A stretch of DNA of 64,000 nt from Micromonospora zingiberis. GTDB lineage: Bacteria; Actinomycetota; Actinomycetes; Mycobacteriales; Micromonosporaceae. Below, piece by piece: positions 62,654 through 64,000 of this stretch. The stretch lies in the NCBI RefSeq assembly GCF_004331455.1, contig NZ_SJJR01000013.1, forward strand, positions 1 through 64,000, read 5' to 3'. Position 1 is the stretch's first letter; every line of letters starts with the position of its first letter. Under the pieces are notes generated by a model. That model ran no database searches, had not been told where the DNA came from, and saw only the letters and a list, made by a program, of their open reading frames with translations. The position numbers and the translations under genes were made by a program.

Positions 62654-63931
62654 TCACTTGTTGGCCTTGTCGGCTTCCTTGATCGCCTCGGCCCAGGCCG
62701 CGTCCGACTTGAGCGTGCCGTTCTGCACCCGGTTGATCACGTTCTCCACCGCGACCCGGGTGGGTCCGTTCTTCCGGCCCAGGTACTGCGGCGTCAGGCC
62801 CTCGGCCATCTTCGGGAAGATCTGCCCGACCGGCGCGGAGTTGAAGAACTCGTTCTTGAAGTCGGCGATCGCCGGGTCGGCGTAGAGGCCGGGCTGCGAG
62901 GGCAGGTTGCCGACCGTCTTGAAGATCTCGATCTGCTGCTCCGGCTGGATCAGCCACTCCAGGAACTTGTACGCCTCGTCGACGTTCTTGCCCTGCTTGG
63001 GGATGGTCAGGAAGGAGCCGCCCCAGTTGCCACCGCCGCCGGGCACCGCGGCGATGTCCCACTTGCCCTTGGTGCCGGGCGCGGTGTTCTGGATGTGTCC
63101 GAGCATCCACGCCGGGCAGGCGAGCACGGCGAACGAGCCGTTGGTGAAGCCCTTGTCCCAGTCGGCCTGGAAGCTGGTGAGGTTGGCCGACAGGCCGGCA
63201 TCGGCGGCCTTGACCGCGAAGTCGAAGGCGACCTTCGGGCCGCCGTCCATCCGCAGTTGCTCACCCTCGTCGTAGAAGCCGACCTGCTGCTGACCGAGGA
63301 TCGGGTTGAACAGGTTGGTCGCGTTGTCGACGAACTTCTTGTTCGTCTTGGCGACGTACTGCTGGCCGACGGCGAGGAAGTCGTCCCAGGTGGGCCAGAG
63401 CGCGGAGACCTGGTCGCGCTCGGTGGGCAGGCCGGCGGCCTCGAACAGGTCGGTGCGGTAGCACATGGCCAGGCCACCGACGTCGGTGCCGAGTCCGATC
63501 TGGGTGGCGCCGTCGGCGGACAGCGACTGCTTCCACTTCCACGGCAGGTAGTTGCTCTCGTACTTGCCCGCGCCGGAGTCGAGCAGGTTGACGAACTTGT
63601 CCGCCTGGCTGCGGAACTGGACGATGAAGCCCTCGTCGATGGCGGCGATGTCGGGGGCGCCCGAACCGGCGATCAGCTTCTTCTGCAGGTCCTCGTGCTG
63701 GGCGTTGTACTCGCCCGAGTTGAGGGCGATCTTGACGTTCGTGTGCTCCGCCTCGTACTTGGCCTTGAGGTCCTGTAGGCCGAAGTCGCCCCAGAAATTG
63801 ATCGTCAGCGTGACCTCACCGCCACTGCCGGAGCCACCTGTGGTGCTGCGTCCGCTGCACGCGACGACGAGTGAGCCGACCGCCAGAGAAACGGCTGCGA
63901 CCCGCAGCCAACGAGGCGTAGACCGCTTCAT
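62654..63931 (-). CDS. Extracellular sugar-binding lipoprotein of a CUT1 ABC transporter
   Basis: 425 residues. A lipobox LVVAC puts Cys25 as the lipidated residue after a basic, hydrophobic signal. The mature protein is a family 1 solute-binding protein (FWGDFGLQDLKAKYEAEHTN, GTDVGGLAMCYRTDLFEAAG, YKFLEWLIQPEQQIEIFKT). First gene of the operon binding protein, MalF-like, MalG-like, beta-mannosidase; ligand probably mannobiose or manno-oligosaccharides, inferred from the enzyme. A LacI-type operator lies 21 bases upstream. Confidence 0.93.
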   Translation of the reverse strand: MKRSTPRWLRVAAVSLAVGSLVVACSGRSTTGGSGSGGEVTLTINFWGDFGLQDLKAKYEAEHTNVKIALNSGEYNAQHEDLQKKLIAGSGAPDIAAIDEGFIVQFRSQADKFVNLLDSGAGKYESNYLPWKWKQSLSADGATQIGLGTDVGGLAMCYRTDLFEAAGLPTERDQVSALWPTWDDFLAVGQQYVAKTNKKFVDNATNLFNPILGQQQVGFYDEGEQLRMDGGPKVAFDFAVKAADAGLSANLTSFQADWDKGFTNGSFAVLACPAWMLGHIQNTAPGTKGKWDIAAVPGGGGNWGGSFLTIPKQGKNVDEAYKFLEWLIQPEQQIEIFKTVGNLPSQPGLYADPAIADFKNEFFNSAPVGQIFPKMAEGLTPQYLGRKNGPTRVAVENVINRVQNGTLKSDAAWAEAIKEADKANK

Positions 63932-63951
63932 GACCCATCCTCCAAGACATC

Positions 63952-63965
63952 TGGGAACGCTCCCG
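63952..63965. promoter_or_regulatory. CebR-like LacI-family operator of the mannoside operon
   Basis: TGGGAACGCTCCCG differs at two positions from the TGGGAGCGCTCCCA box bound by CebR, the cellobiose/cello-oligosaccharide repressor of streptomycetes. Located 21-34 bases upstream of the binding-protein ATG. The regulator gene would be to the right of the window. Confidence 0.65.
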
Positions 63966-64000
63966 AGATCGAGATACGTTGACTGAACCGGATAAGTGAC

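Noticed and set aside
61511-63778. 755-codon open frame antisense to the ABC transporter genes
   Set aside because: Shadow of two permease genes and the binding-protein gene, all with clear family motifs.

Overview
The window is from a high-GC actinomycete, almost certainly a member of Micromonosporaceae (Micromonospora or a close relative). The support is: strong GC bias at third codon positions, many GTG/TTG starts, an XRE/DUF397 pair, a HupB-type HU protein with a lysine/alanine tail, CofC/FbiD for coenzyme F420, and a gene order matching the conserved actinobacterial thiL-ddl-gpsA-fbiD-ppk-mutT1-hupB-leuDC-ndgR block, followed by leuB-serA-ilvCNB (in Mycobacterium tuberculosis roughly Rv2977c to Rv3003c). 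The genus is an inference from memory of gene order and repeat sequences; no search was run.

Layout. 1-176: 5' end of an IS630-type transposase running off the left edge and abutting an interspersed repeat. 174-3753: GNAT, thiL, an Lrp/AsnC-like domain protein, a DUF3515 protein and ddl. 3.9-7.3 kb: an accessory insert (small ORF, XRE regulator with DUF397 partner, membrane-anchored protein, ROK sugar kinase). 7.35-21.1 kb: housekeeping block (PrmC-like methyltransferase, Cys/Met PLP enzyme, gpsA, plsC, fbiD, cold-shock-like protein, ppk, Nudix/phosphatase, membrane endonuclease/phosphatase, hupB, leuD-leuC, ndgR). 21.3-21.9 kb: two identical tRNA-Glu(CTC) genes and one tRNA-Gln(CTG). 22-33.3 kb: FAH-family hydrolase, secreted and membrane proteins, a secreted SGNH hydrolase with a CBM2-like module, ArfB, an HtrA protease, and a moxR-DUF58-VWA operon. 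33.3-50.8 kb: branched-chain amino acid and serine genes (cimA, ilvE, leuB, serA, ilvC, ilvN, ilvB, ilvD) interspersed with a PRC-barrel protein, a tyrosine phosphatase, an ApbE-like protein and a GGDEF-EAL protein. 50.9-64 kb: accessory region with a secreted pectate-lyase-like protein, an unrecognised four-gene cassette of small helical proteins, an SMP-30 lactonase-like protein, a type VII secretion substrate-like trio, and a mannoside uptake/degradation operon (solute-binding protein, two permeases, beta-mannosidase).

Regulation is unusually legible. ilvBNC and cimA each have a classical attenuator: a short leader peptide with branched-chain codons just before its stop (Val-Leu-Ile; tandem rare ATT Ile codons), then a hairpin with a U run. 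ppk has a PHO-box-like direct repeat, the pectate lyase gene has a sigma70-like promoter with a perfect LacI-type palindrome, and the mannosidase operon has a CebR-like operator. Three classes of intergenic inverted or direct repeats occur. One is found three times, each time beginning at the stop codon of a neighbouring gene.

The best candidates for something undescribed are the four-gene helical cassette at 52976-54582 and the stop-codon-associated repeat. A riboswitch-like fold at 35146-35222 is a weaker lead.
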